The notes under the pieces: generated by a model
What the model was told of the DNA's origin: nothing
Databases searched by the model: none
The model's input: the letters and a program-made list of their open reading frames with translations, nothing else
Source of the DNA: CAZFNQ01 sp964520375
GTDB taxonomy: Bacteria; Patescibacteriota; Saccharimonadia; Saccharimonadales; JANWIN01
Reading direction: 5' to 3'
Assembly: GCA_964520375.1 (NCBI GenBank)
Contig: CAZFNQ010000007.1
Location: 1 to 30,399 of the forward strand
Length of the DNA stretch: 30,399 nt
Part shown: piece after piece, positions 7,089 through 15,664 of the stretch
How positions within the stretch are numbered: position 1 is the first letter of the stretch
How the letters are laid out: each line of letters opens with the position of its first letter
Translations under genes and position numbers: made by a program

Positions 7089-8210
7089 TTGTCTATTCGT
7101 ACCGTCTCAAGAACACTTGAAGGGGCTTACGAGCCACCTAAAAGCCTTGTCCGGAAGAAGTTGTCTAAGCGCCTATTTGGCGGTGTCTTAAAGCGCAGTC
7201 GCAAGCGACTGCTGCGTACTAGTATATTGGCTGTCAATCTGTTAATTTTAGCATCGGTGGTTGTCTTTGTGCTGCAAAATTCTAGGACCAGTCAGTCTTC
7301 GACTGCCAGCTCAGCGGTCATCTCCAGCTCAACTGACGCGGTTAACCCGCTTGACCAATTATCTTCAGCCGACATTGCCGTTAATGTCGCCCGCATGACT
7401 AATATTGCCGAGGCGACTTCAGCCGCCAACCAGGCCGACAGTGTCAATGCTCTTCTATCCGTATCGCCAGCCGACCAAACCGTGGTTGCCAAACCTCAGG
7501 TGGTAGCGACGGTATTTAAGTCGAATAAAGATATCCAGACCTATATAACCACCTCTGGTGACACAGTTAGCAAGCTTGCTGCCCGGTTCCATATATCTTC
7601 GGACTCGATACGCGCCTCTAACGGGATTACCGGCGATCAATTAACCAGTGGTCAAAGTCTTTATATACCACCCTTCAACGGCATAGTCTATATTGTCCGT
7701 AGTGGTGACACTCCGGCCAGCCTAGCATCCAAATTTAACTCCAACAAGGACCAAATTATTGCCTTTAACGATGCCGAAATTACCGGTCTAACTGTCGGTA
7801 CAAGAATAATTATTCCCAACGGCCAATTAGCCCCGTCACCAGTTGGACCGGGTCCAGGAGCTTTTGTCGGTTCTTTTGCGGCTACTTACGGCGGCAATGG
7901 TTACGACTATGGCTTTTGTACCTGGTACGTTGCTAACCGTGTTCCGGTGCCAACCAATTGGGGCAACGCCTATACCTGGGCGATTTATGCCGCCCAAAGT
8001 GGTTGGAATGTTAGTAGCACTCCGCACGTCGGTTCTATCGCCCAAACCAGTTACGGCGGCTTTGGTGGCCACGTGGCTTACGTGGAAGCTGTTTCACCTG
8101 ACGGTAGTGAGATTAAGTACTCAGATATGAACGGTATAGCCGGCTGGGGCCGAGTTGGCTACAGCGGCTGGGTACCAGTCTCCAAGTTCGAGCACTATAT
8201 AAGTCGCTAA
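7089..8210 (+). CDS. Membrane-anchored peptidoglycan hydrolase with two LysM and one CHAP domain
   Basis: A 373-residue cell-wall enzyme. It has a basic cytoplasmic tail (1-43), one membrane segment (about 44-62), a Ser/Ala-rich linker, LysM repeats at about 151-193 and 201-243, and a C-terminal CHAP amidase/endopeptidase domain (258-370) with Cys277 (YGFCTWY) and His328 (GGHVAY). It should bind glycan and cut peptide bonds or the amide link in peptidoglycan. The start is unclear: an in-frame TAG at 7083 limits the frame, the TTG at 7089 touches the AGGAG, and an ATT at 7095 lies 6 nt after it; no ATG is near. It has its own promoter and long leader. Confidence 0.88.
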   Translation: MSIRTVSRTLEGAYEPPKSLVRKKLSKRLFGGVLKRSRKRLLRTSILAVNLLILASVVVFVLQNSRTSQSSTASSAVISSSTDAVNPLDQLSSADIAVNVARMTNIAEATSAANQADSVNALLSVSPADQTVVAKPQVVATVFKSNKDIQTYITTSGDTVSKLAARFHISSDSIRASNGITGDQLTSGQSLYIPPFNGIVYIVRSGDTPASLASKFNSNKDQIIAFNDAEITGLTVGTRIIIPNGQLAPSPVGPGPGAFVGSFAATYGGNGYDYGFCTWYVANRVPVPTNWGNAYTWAIYAAQSGWNVSSTPHVGSIAQTSYGGFGGHVAYVEAVSPDGSEIKYSDMNGIAGWGRVGYSGWVPVSKFEHYISR

Positions 8211-8249
8211 GCCTAAGCTAATCCTCTCTAGACTCTCACCTATAAAATC

Positions 8250-8255
8250 TATACT
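8250..8255 (+). promoter_or_regulatory. -10 element of obgE
   Basis: TATACT ends 11 nt before the ATG at 8267, predicting a leader of about 4-5 nt. No clear -35 is seen. Confidence 0.5.
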
Positions 8256-8266
8256 CTATAAGATGT

Positions 8267-9544
8267 ATGTTTGTGGATAAAGTTCAGGTGAGTCTAAAAG
8301 CTGGCAATGGCGGCAACGGCATTGTTAGTTTTCGGCATGAAAAATTTATAGCCAAAGGCGGTCCAGACGGCGGTGACGGCGGCCAAGGCGGCAACATTAT
8401 CTTTCGAGCCAGCCATAGTCAAAATACCCTGGCGGCTTTTCGTTATAACAAAGAACTAAAAGCCGCCTCAGGCGAAGCCGGCGGTAAGCGGCGAATGCAC
8501 GGCAAAAGCGGCCAAGACCTGGTTGTACCGGTGCCGGTTGGCACGGTTGTGCTCGGTGACAACGACCAAATCATCGCTGATTTTACCAAAGACGGCCAAC
8601 AAGACATTATTGCTCTGGGCGGTAAGGGTGGCTTTGGTAATGCCCACTTTGTGTCTTCCCGGCGCCAAGCGCCCAGAGTGGCCGAGTTAGGCGAGCCTGG
8701 AGAAATAAAGAAGCTGACCCTGGAATTAAAGCTAATAGCCGATGTTGGCCTGGTCGGTTTGCCCAACGGGGGCAAATCCACCCTGCTAGCCACCATTAGT
8801 AATGCCCGCCCGCAAATTGCGGACTATCCGTTTACAACCCTGACACCCAATCTTGGGGTTGTCGATATTGACTCCCGAACTAGCCTGCTGTTCGCCGATA
8901 TCCCCGGTCTGATTGAAGGCGCCAGCCAGGGCAAGGGCTTAGGCGATGAATTTCTGCGCCACATTGAGCGCACCAGCGTGCTGGTACATTTAATAGATAT
9001 ATACCAAGACGATGTAGCCGGAGCATATAAAACTATCCAAAAAGAATTAAAAGACTACAAAATTGACCTAACCAGCCGCTTACAACTGGTGGTTTTAAAT
9101 AAAATTGACGGTTTTGACCGGGAAGCCGCCGTCCGCAAACAAACCCAACTAAAAAAAGTATTACCGGCCAAAACACCAATATTTGCCATTTCAGCGGCCA
9201 GTGGAGAAGGTGTCCCCAAGCTGCTTTTTGCCGTAAAAGAACAAGTCCAAACCCAGCGCACAAAAACCAAGCGCCGAGATAAAACGTCTAAACTGCCGGT
9301 GCTACGCTTTACAGGTGACAACCAGGGCTGGCAGGTAAAAAAGTCAGACGGCCTTTATATAATAACTGGTTCAAAAATTGAGCGTTTTGCCCAGCGCACA
9401 GATTTTGACAGCTTAGAAGGTGTGCAGCGGCTCCGCGATATTATGAAAAAAATGGGAATTACCGCCGAACTAGAACGTCGTGGCGTTCAGCCGGGCCGAC
9501 AAGTTGCAATTGGCAAAAACCGCGATTACCAACTGGAGTATTAA
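8267..9544 (+). CDS. obgE: Obg family GTPase ObgE/CgtA
   Basis: A 425-residue GTPase involved in 50S ribosome maturation and stress control. It has the Gly-rich Obg fold (1-158), the G domain with G1 GLPNGGKST (164-172), the switch region DYPFTTLTPNLG, G3 DIPGLIEGAS (211-220) and G4 NKID (278-281), and the C-terminal OCT domain (about 345-425) that many but not all Obg proteins carry. The start at 8267 is fixed by the canonical MFVDKVQVSLKAGNGGNG opening. It has its own near-leaderless promoter and faces a convergent unknown gene 12 nt beyond its stop. Full length, with no anomalies. Confidence 0.97.
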   Translation: MFVDKVQVSLKAGNGGNGIVSFRHEKFIAKGGPDGGDGGQGGNIIFRASHSQNTLAAFRYNKELKAASGEAGGKRRMHGKSGQDLVVPVPVGTVVLGDNDQIIADFTKDGQQDIIALGGKGGFGNAHFVSSRRQAPRVAELGEPGEIKKLTLELKLIADVGLVGLPNGGKSTLLATISNARPQIADYPFTTLTPNLGVVDIDSRTSLLFADIPGLIEGASQGKGLGDEFLRHIERTSVLVHLIDIYQDDVAGAYKTIQKELKDYKIDLTSRLQLVVLNKIDGFDREAAVRKQTQLKKVLPAKTPIFAISAASGEGVPKLLFAVKEQVQTQRTKTKRRDKTSKLPVLRFTGDNQGWQVKKSDGLYIITGSKIERFAQRTDFDSLEGVQRLRDIMKKMGITAELERRGVQPGRQVAIGKNRDYQLEY

Positions 9545-9556
9545 CTATACTTGTAT

Positions 9557-10156
9557 CTAATTCAAACCGCTTTGATATTGGGAAATATAAATACCGTTTA
9601 CCAGCCTGCTACCGCCGTAACGCATCTTAGCTTTACGAGCATTAATCTTTAGAGCTAATTTTTCAGCCCTAGTCAATGAAGTATTCCATTGCATTTCAAT
9701 CGCCTTGAAATCGGCTGGTTCGGGCTTCATAACGTTGCGCAGTGACCACAAGCTATCTCGATTAGCTCCGGCTAATTGTTCTAGAGTTTCGCGCGGAACC
9801 GGCAAGTCGCATATAGCCAACATTTTTATACCTGCGACTGTAGCATTATTGTAGTTCTGGTCTATTAGTAAATCGATATTTCTACGATAAACATAATTAG
9901 TACTAGTTGACACGGCTAGCGATATAGCTCTGTACTTTACATTGTCTGCCAAAGGTAAACCACTACGTGCTAGAGAGTCGGCAATTTCTAAGGCGGCACC
10001 AGATTTAATAGCTAAACCCTCTGGAGTTGTGGTTTTGGCCTTGGCCAGCAGTCGGAAATAATCATCGAGCTGATTGGCAGCTGTTTGACAGATTATCTCA
10101 TTGCTTAAGACATCAATCGGACGTTCAAGATACGGATTTGGTTCCAACTCACTCAT
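9557..10156 (-). CDS. Hypothetical protein, 199 aa
   Basis: I do not recognise the family. The protein is soluble and mostly helical by eye, with no signal peptide or membrane segment. It has an acidic N-terminus and a basic C-terminal third (LTRAEKLALKINARKAKMRY) that could bind nucleic acid. It is transcribed away from the exonuclease gene sbcB from a shared 72-nt intergenic region, each with its own -10. The minus-strand promoter TTGCAT-16-TACAAT ends 7 nt before the ATG, which supports both the start and a leaderless mRNA. Confidence 0.7.
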   Translation of the reverse strand: MSELEPNPYLERPIDVLSNEIICQTAANQLDDYFRLLAKAKTTTPEGLAIKSGAALEIADSLARSGLPLADNVKYRAISLAVSTSTNYVYRRNIDLLIDQNYNNATVAGIKMLAICDLPVPRETLEQLAGANRDSLWSLRNVMKPEPADFKAIEMQWNTSLTRAEKLALKINARKAKMRYGGSRLVNGIYISQYQSGLN

Positions 10157-10163
10157 CAGGGTA

Positions 10164-10191
10164 ATTGTAAACTAAATAGGCAATTATGCAA
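10164..10191 (-). promoter_or_regulatory. Promoter of the 199-aa hypothetical gene
   Basis: On the minus strand, TTGCAT (10191-10186), a 16-nt spacer and TACAAT (10169-10164), then 7 nt to the ATG at 10156. Confidence 0.5.
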
Positions 10192-10210
10192 CCCGCTGAC
10201 AGAAGTTAAA

Positions 10211-10219
10211 TGTTAAACT
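10211..10219 (+). promoter_or_regulatory. Extended -10 promoter of sbcB
   Basis: TGT followed by TAAACT, ending 9 nt before the ATG at 10229. It faces the divergent promoter of the 199-aa gene. The hexamer is weaker than TATAAT, and no -35 was seen. Confidence 0.4.
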
Positions 10220-10228
10220 AATAGTTAC

Positions 10229-11656
10229 ATGAGTAAGACTTTTTATTTCTATGACCTGGAAACTACTGGCTTTAATCCCAGGCAGGGCCGAATTATGCAA
10301 TTCGGCGGCCAGCGAACGACACTTGACCTCAAGCCAATTGGCAAACCAGACAACATTTATATAAAACTTAGCGAAGATATTCTGCCTGATCCTGGAGCCA
10401 TACTGGTGACTGGAATAACCCCGCAAAAAACGCTGGCCAATGGCATAACCGAGGCTGAATTTGCCAAGTATTTCAACGACAAGATTGCAACCGCTGACAC
10501 AATTTTCACTGGCTTTAACACGATTCGGTTTGACGATGAATTCATCCGTCATCTTCTGTACCGCAATTTCTATGACCCCTATGAATGGCAATGGCAAGAT
10601 GGCCGCTCAAAATGGGACCTGCTCGATGTCGCTCGCATGACTAGGGCACTGAGACCAACCGGCATAAAATGGCCGTTTGATTCAAGCGGTGCCCCAAGTA
10701 ACCAGCTCGGCCTGCTAACAGCTATTAATAAGCTGTATCATTTGAGCGCTCACGACGCCCTGAGTGACGTCAAAGCTACCATAGCCCTGGCTCGTCTAAT
10801 TTACATCAAACAACCCAAATTATTCGAGTTTATGCTAGAAATACGCGCCAAAGCCAAAATCGCCAAACTAGTGAACGCTCAAAAACCGTTTGTCTACACT
10901 TCGGGCAAATACCCTAGCGAGTACGAGAAAACCACTGTGGTTGTAAGTCTGGCAGAACACCCCAAACAAGGCGCTATAGTTTATGACCTGAGACATGATC
11001 CAACTCCATACGCTAAACTCCAACCGGCTGAACTGGCCATTGCCTGGCGCCGACGCGATCCAGCCGAGGGCTTAGTGCTACCGATTAAAACCCTCAAGTT
11101 TAATAGGTGCCCAGCCGTAGCACCACTAAGCGTACTAGATAAAGCCAGCCTCCAGCGACTAAAACTGGACAAGACACAGATAAAAGCCAATGCCGAGAAG
11201 CTTGGCCAAATAAAAGACTGGCCAGAGCGTCTGTTCGCCGCCTTGGAAATATTGGACAAGCAGCAGCAAGAGCGCTTGTTGCCAGACGAACAGGACGTAG
11301 ATAATCAACTCTATAGCGGCTTTTTTAGTAACGCTGACAAGCAAGCCATGAGTCTGGTTCGGGCCGCCGAACCGGATGAACTCAGTGAATTACAACCCAG
11401 TCTTCGCGATAACCGCTTAAAGGCGCTGTTACCGCTATATAAGGCCCGCAATTTTCCAAGCTACCTTACGCCCCAGGAAAAAGATACTTGGCAAAAATAT
11501 CGCCACCAGCGCCTGGCAGCCGGCGATAAAACCAGCCGTCTAGCCAGCTACTTCAGTGCAATTAAAGAGCTAAAGACTCAACCTCATATAACCAAAGAAC
11601 AAAAATTTATACTCGAAGAATTGAAGCTTTATGGAGAAAGCCTCTTAAGCGGCTAA
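10229..11656 (+). CDS. sbcB: Exodeoxyribonuclease I (SbcB-like)
   Basis: A 475-residue 3'-5' single-strand DNA exonuclease of the DEDDh class. D9 and E11 lie in FYDLETTGFNPRQGRIMQFG; the next Asp is D102 or D103 in NTIRFDDEF; H175 and D180 lie in HDALSD. The Arg/Gln spacing in the first motif, the SH3-like middle and the helical C-terminal region match ExoI, and the length equals the E. coli enzyme. It acts in recombination, mismatch repair and end trimming. SbcB is best known from Gammaproteobacteria, so its presence here is of interest. Its 3' end overlaps an opposite-strand small membrane gene by 50 nt. Confidence 0.9.
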   Translation: MSKTFYFYDLETTGFNPRQGRIMQFGGQRTTLDLKPIGKPDNIYIKLSEDILPDPGAILVTGITPQKTLANGITEAEFAKYFNDKIATADTIFTGFNTIRFDDEFIRHLLYRNFYDPYEWQWQDGRSKWDLLDVARMTRALRPTGIKWPFDSSGAPSNQLGLLTAINKLYHLSAHDALSDVKATIALARLIYIKQPKLFEFMLEIRAKAKIAKLVNAQKPFVYTSGKYPSEYEKTTVVVSLAEHPKQGAIVYDLRHDPTPYAKLQPAELAIAWRRRDPAEGLVLPIKTLKFNRCPAVAPLSVLDKASLQRLKLDKTQIKANAEKLGQIKDWPERLFAALEILDKQQQERLLPDEQDVDNQLYSGFFSNADKQAMSLVRAAEPDELSELQPSLRDNRLKALLPLYKARNFPSYLTPQEKDTWQKYRHQRLAAGDKTSRLASYFSAIKELKTQPHITKEQKFILEELKLYGESLLSG

Positions 11657-11849
11657 AGGAATGGGCAAGAGTGCCCACAAATGTCTTAGATCCTGGCAGA
11701 ATTTGTCCGATTAAATGACGTAGCGGAGCCAATTTCATATATAACATTGCCATTATAATAGCAGCGGCTACACAACCCAATATAAAACCAAAACTCATTT
11801 CAGATTGTGTACCTGGTATCAGACCCAGAACTATAAACCGCAGCATCAT
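11607..11849 (-). CDS. Small membrane protein, 80 aa
   Basis: An unrecognised protein with one clear membrane segment (about 18-38, FGFILGCVAAAIIMAMLYM) and a basic C-terminal tail. Its 3' end runs 50 nt into the 3' end of sbcB on the other strand, which might suggest a chance frame. Against that, it has a TTGACA-16-TAGAGT promoter and an AGAGG Shine-Dalgarno (11858-11862) 8 nt before the first ATG. Two Met codons in a row leave the exact start open (11849 or 11846). Confidence 0.6.
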   Translation of the reverse strand: MMLRFIVLGLIPGTQSEMSFGFILGCVAAAIIMAMLYMKLAPLRHLIGQILPGSKTFVGTLAHSFSRLRGFLHKASILRV

Positions 11850-11873
11850 AACTGTAACCTCTAATTAGTTACA

Positions 11874-11901
11874 ACTCTACACTATTTAGTACAAATGTCA
11901 A
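11874..11901 (-). promoter_or_regulatory. Promoter of the 80-aa membrane protein gene
   Basis: On the minus strand, a perfect TTGACA (11901-11896), a 16-nt spacer and TAGAGT (11879-11874), followed by a short leader with AGAGG. One of the few units in the window with both a -35 and a Shine-Dalgarno sequence. Confidence 0.5.
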
Positions 11902-11924
11902 GATTATTTTATGAAATGCTTATG

Positions 11925-12755
11925 CTAAGAGTTACGACCAGCCCTGTAACTACCTAAAATGGTTACTTCGCAGCCTTGTTTATTCAAAGACGCCAAGATG
12001 CTCTTAAACTCCGGTGTATTTGCCGGCGCGGTAACATCTAAATAAAACATATAGTGCCAGGCCTTTTGAATAATTGGACGCGACTGCAGCTTGGTTAGGT
12101 TCATGCCATAAGCGGCAAAGCCATCAAGAGCATTATATAAGGCACCCGGCTTATGGTGAATTGTCAGCACCAAAGAAGTTTTATTAGCCCCTTTAGCTAT
12201 AGCCCGGGTCTTTTCTAAAACTACAAAACGGGTGTAATTTTGACGCGGGGTTTCAATCTCAGAAGCCAAAATCTTAAGTCCATGCAACTTGGCAGCTTCA
12301 GCCGAACCAATGGCGGCCTTACGTGGATTACCCCAGGCTTTCACGGCCATGGCGCTAGCCGCCGTGTCATGGTGCTCAATACGCTTAGCTAACGGCATAT
12401 ATTTATCCAAATAGGGTTCACATTGGGCTATGGCCTGGAGCTGGGAGTGGACCTCACTAATTTCGGCTATTTTAGCACCCGGCAAACCAATCAAGCACTG
12501 CTTGATATGCAGATACAGCTCACCGCTAATCCAGAACTTGTATTTGAGTAATAAGTCGTAAGTCTCATTAATAGATCCAAACAGCGAATTTTCCAGCGCC
12601 ACCACGATTTTATCGGCTTTGTCCCGCGCCAAAGCCGCAAAAGCGTCCTCAAAAGTATCGCAGGTAACCAGTTCAAACTTTTTCCCAAATAACTGCTCAG
12701 CGGCAATATTATGAAAAGAGGCCCGGTGCCCCTGGATAGCGACCCTTATTGGCAT
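11925..12755 (-). CDS. pheA: Prephenate dehydratase with ACT domain
   Basis: A 276-residue enzyme converting prephenate to phenylpyruvate in phenylalanine synthesis. The catalytic domain has VALENSLFGSINETYDLL and the NYTRF motif with the conserved Thr of the active site. The C-terminal ACT domain (from about TSLVLTIHHKPGALY through LTKLQSRP) is the Phe-sensing regulatory part. I chose the ATG at 12755 (MPIRVAIQG), which fits the family N-terminus; an in-frame ATG 9 nt upstream (12764) is the alternative. No other aromatic amino acid genes are in the window, unusual for a lineage with few biosynthetic pathways. Catalytic residues look intact. Confidence 0.92.
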   Translation of the reverse strand: MPIRVAIQGHRASFHNIAAEQLFGKKFELVTCDTFEDAFAALARDKADKIVVALENSLFGSINETYDLLLKYKFWISGELYLHIKQCLIGLPGAKIAEISEVHSQLQAIAQCEPYLDKYMPLAKRIEHHDTAASAMAVKAWGNPRKAAIGSAEAAKLHGLKILASEIETPRQNYTRFVVLEKTRAIAKGANKTSLVLTIHHKPGALYNALDGFAAYGMNLTKLQSRPIIQKAWHYMFYLDVTAPANTPEFKSILASLNKQGCEVTILGSYRAGRNS

Positions 12756-12767
12756 TAAACCCATCTC

Positions 12768-12773
12768 ATTCTA
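12768..12773 (-). promoter_or_regulatory. Possible -10 element of pheA
   Basis: TAGAAT on the minus strand ends 12 nt before the ATG at 12755. There is no good -35 and no TG extension. Weak, but consistent with the short-leader pattern and with the start at 12755 rather than 12764. Confidence 0.3.
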
Positions 12774-12828
12774 ACGTCTAGACTAGCATAAAGAGGGCCT
12801 GGGACTAGTATTTTTCTCTGTTATAGCG

Positions 12829-12834
12829 TATAAT
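12829..12834 (+). promoter_or_regulatory. -10 element of uvrA
   Basis: A perfect TATAAT ends 10 nt before the uvrA ATG (12845), giving a leader of about 3-4 nt. I looked for LexA-type boxes (CTGT-N8-ACAG and GAAC-N4-GTTC) around it and found none. Confidence 0.6.
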
Positions 12835-12844
12835 TGTTCGACTT

Positions 12845-15655
12845 ATGATAGACAATATTGTCGTAAAAGGAGCCCGGGAACATAACTTAAAAAACGTTGA
12901 TGTACAGATTCCACGTAATAAGTTCGTTGTTATAACCGGCTTATCCGGGTCGGGTAAATCGTCGTTAGCCTTTGATACCATTTACGCTGAAGGCCAACGC
13001 CGCTACGTCGAGTCACTCAGTTCCTACGCCCGTCAGTTTTTAGGACTGATGGAAAAGCCCGATGTTGACCAAATTGACGGCCTGAGCCCGGCTATTAGCA
13101 TTGATCAAAAATCTACCAGCCGCAATCCACGCAGTACCGTCGCCACAGTTACTGAAATTTATGACTACCTGCGTTTGTTATTTGCCCGCATCGGCATTCC
13201 CCATTGTCCAGTTTGCTCCAAACCGGTAACCCGCCAAACGACGGCGGCGATTGTCGATAAAATTTCCACTAGCGCCAAGGATGCCAAGCTAATGGTTTTA
13301 GCGCCGGTGGTTCAAGACAAAAAAGGCGCTTTTGAGCATATCCCCGAACAGTACCAACGAGCCGGCTTTGCCCGCGCGAGGGTAGACGGTGTCATCTATT
13401 CGCTGGATGAATTCCCAAACCTGGATAAAAATTTTAAGCATAAAATTGAAATTGTAATTGACCGATTGGTCAATAACGCTGACAGCCTGGGCCGCTTGAG
13501 CCAATCGGTTGAACAAGCCCTGGACATTGCCGAAGGTAAAGTGGTGATCCTGAATGCTGAGCGTAACGAGGAGACAGGTTACAGCCTGATGTATGCCTGT
13601 GTAGATCATCCTGAAGTGGCCATTCCGGAACTGGAACCGCGGACATTTAGTTTCAACAGTCCCCACGGGGCCTGTGCCGTTTGTACCGGCCTTGGTTCAC
13701 GACTGGAAGTTGATCCTGGGCTGGTTATTCCCAACGGCCGACTAACCATTGCCGAAGGTGCCATTCGTCCGTTTAACCGGGTAGCGGTTGACACCTGGTA
13801 TATGAAAAAACTCCAAGCTGTAGCCGATCGCTATGGTTTTAGCCTGCATGTGCCAACTGGTGAGTTGAGCAAAGATCAAATGGATAAAATCATGTATGGC
13901 ACTGGATCGGAAAAGTACCGGGTATCGCTGTCTATGGGCCGGCACTTTGAAACCACTTATGAAGGCGTAGTACCCAACCTGGAACGCCGCCATAAAGAAA
14001 CTGGCAGCGACTTTATGCGCCGTGACATAGAACGGTTTATGCAAGAGAGACCCTGTCATGCTTGCCATGGCCTGCGCCTAAAACCGGAAGTCCTGGCCGT
14101 TACAGTAGTCGGTAAATCCATAATGGATATTTGTCAGCAATCCATTGACGAAGCCGTAGCTTTTTTCGACAAATTAAAGCTTGATGACAAAGACAGCCAC
14201 ATTGCCCACCAAATATTAAAAGAAATTAAATCGCGTCTAGTCTTTTTGCAAGACGTCGGCCTAAATTATCTCAGTCTGCTTAGAAGCGCCGTTACCTTAT
14301 CTGGCGGTGAAGCCCAGCGCATCCGCCTAGCCACCCAGATCGGTTCGGGACTCCAGGGAGTCCTCTACGTACTAGACGAACCTTCAATCGGCCTGCACCA
14401 ACGCGACAACGCAAGACTCATAAATACTCTTAAGAATCTGCGCGATCTTGGCAACACCGTGATAGTTGTCGAACATGACGAGGAAACCATCCGGACCGCC
14501 GATTATCTACTAGACATTGGACCCGGAGCTGGTATCCACGGCGGCGAAATAGTCGCCCATGGCAACCCCGAAACGGTTAGCAAAGCTAAACACAGTATTA
14601 CCGGTCAGTACTTGCGGGGCGATAAAAAAATTGCCGTGCCCAACAAACGCCGAATCGGCAACGGCAAAGCCCTAACGGTCAAAGGTGCCAGGGAAAACAA
14701 TCTTCATAATATTGACGTTGAAATACCGCTAGGCAAGCTGGTGGTGGTCAGTGGCGTGTCAGGCAGCGGCAAGTCTAGTCTAATAAACGACATATTGGCC
14801 AAGGAATTATCGGCAAGGCTGCACCGGGCCAGCACAGTACCAGGCCGTCATGATGACATCGTCGGTATCAGCCACCTCGACAAAGCCATCATTATTGACC
14901 AATCCCCGATTGGCCGGACACCTAGGAGCAACCCAGCTACCTACACTGGTTTATTTACTCCTATCCGCGAACTGTTTGCCAGTGTGCCCGAAGCCAAATT
15001 ACGCGGTTATAGCCCGGGCAGGTTTAGTTTTAACGTCAAAGGCGGACGCTGCGAAAACTGCAGCGGCGACGGCATTATTAAAATAGAAATGCACTTTTTA
15101 CCGGATGTTTACGTTACCTGCGAAGTCTGTCACGGCAAACGTTACAACCGTGAAGCCCTGGAAATACACTACAAAGGCAAAACCATAAGTGATGTGCTGG
15201 AAATGACCTGCGAACAAGCTCTGGAATTTTTTACCAATATTCCCTCGGTAGCCCGCAAACTGCAAACAATGGTCGACGTCGGTCTAGGATATATAGGACT
15301 GGGCCAACCAGCGACAACGCTAAGTGGCGGTGAGGCCCAGCGCATCAAATTGGCCAGTGAGCTGTCACGCCGACCAACCGGCCGGACACTATATATACTT
15401 GACGAGCCAACGACTGGTCTGCACATGGCGGACGTTAACAAATTGCTTCAAGTCTTGCATGCCTTGGTAGAGGCCGGCAACAGTATGATTGTCATTGAGC
15501 ATAATTTGGATGTTATCAAGTCGGCTGACCACATAATTGACATGGGTCCAGAAGGCGGTGAAGCCGGCGGCAATATTGTCGCCACCGGCACCCCGGAACA
15601 AGTAGCCCGTAATCCCAAATCCTATACTGGCAAGTATTTACAAAAGATGTTATAA
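12845..15655 (+). CDS. uvrA: Excinuclease ABC subunit A
   Basis: A 936-residue damage-recognition ATPase of nucleotide excision repair, full length. It has two ABC ATPase halves: Walker A GLSGSGKSS (32-40) and GVSGSGKSS (about 638-646), and signature sequences LSGGEAQRIRLA and LSGGEAQRIKLA. Three CxxC-based zinc modules are visible (CPVC, CHACHG, and CENC...CEVCHG). It works with UvrB and with UvrC, whose gene lies 2.5 kb downstream; uvrB is not in the window. It is transcribed from its own leaderless-type promoter. The promoter of the next gene overlaps its last codons. Confidence 0.98.
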   Translation: MIDNIVVKGAREHNLKNVDVQIPRNKFVVITGLSGSGKSSLAFDTIYAEGQRRYVESLSSYARQFLGLMEKPDVDQIDGLSPAISIDQKSTSRNPRSTVATVTEIYDYLRLLFARIGIPHCPVCSKPVTRQTTAAIVDKISTSAKDAKLMVLAPVVQDKKGAFEHIPEQYQRAGFARARVDGVIYSLDEFPNLDKNFKHKIEIVIDRLVNNADSLGRLSQSVEQALDIAEGKVVILNAERNEETGYSLMYACVDHPEVAIPELEPRTFSFNSPHGACAVCTGLGSRLEVDPGLVIPNGRLTIAEGAIRPFNRVAVDTWYMKKLQAVADRYGFSLHVPTGELSKDQMDKIMYGTGSEKYRVSLSMGRHFETTYEGVVPNLERRHKETGSDFMRRDIERFMQERPCHACHGLRLKPEVLAVTVVGKSIMDICQQSIDEAVAFFDKLKLDDKDSHIAHQILKEIKSRLVFLQDVGLNYLSLLRSAVTLSGGEAQRIRLATQIGSGLQGVLYVLDEPSIGLHQRDNARLINTLKNLRDLGNTVIVVEHDEETIRTADYLLDIGPGAGIHGGEIVAHGNPETVSKAKHSITGQYLRGDKKIAVPNKRRIGNGKALTVKGARENNLHNIDVEIPLGKLVVVSGVSGSGKSSLINDILAKELSARLHRASTVPGRHDDIVGISHLDKAIIIDQSPIGRTPRSNPATYTGLFTPIRELFASVPEAKLRGYSPGRFSFNVKGGRCENCSGDGIIKIEMHFLPDVYVTCEVCHGKRYNREALEIHYKGKTISDVLEMTCEQALEFFTNIPSVARKLQTMVDVGLGYIGLGQPATTLSGGEAQRIKLASELSRRPTGRTLYILDEPTTGLHMADVNKLLQVLHALVEAGNSMIVIEHNLDVIKSADHIIDMGPEGGEAGGNIVATGTPEQVARNPKSYTGKYLQKML

Positions 15656-15656
15656 T
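15648..15656 (+). promoter_or_regulatory. Extended -10 promoter inside the end of uvrA
   Basis: TGT-TATAAT overlaps the uvrA stop codon (15653-15655) and ends 8 nt before the ATG at 15665. The next gene can therefore be transcribed independently with a leader of about 1 nt. Confidence 0.65.
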
Positions 15657-15664
15657 ACTAGAGT

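Noticed and set aside
12800..12845. LexA/SOS box at uvrA
   Set aside because: Neither CTGT-N8-ACAG nor GAAC-N4-GTTC is present around the promoter.
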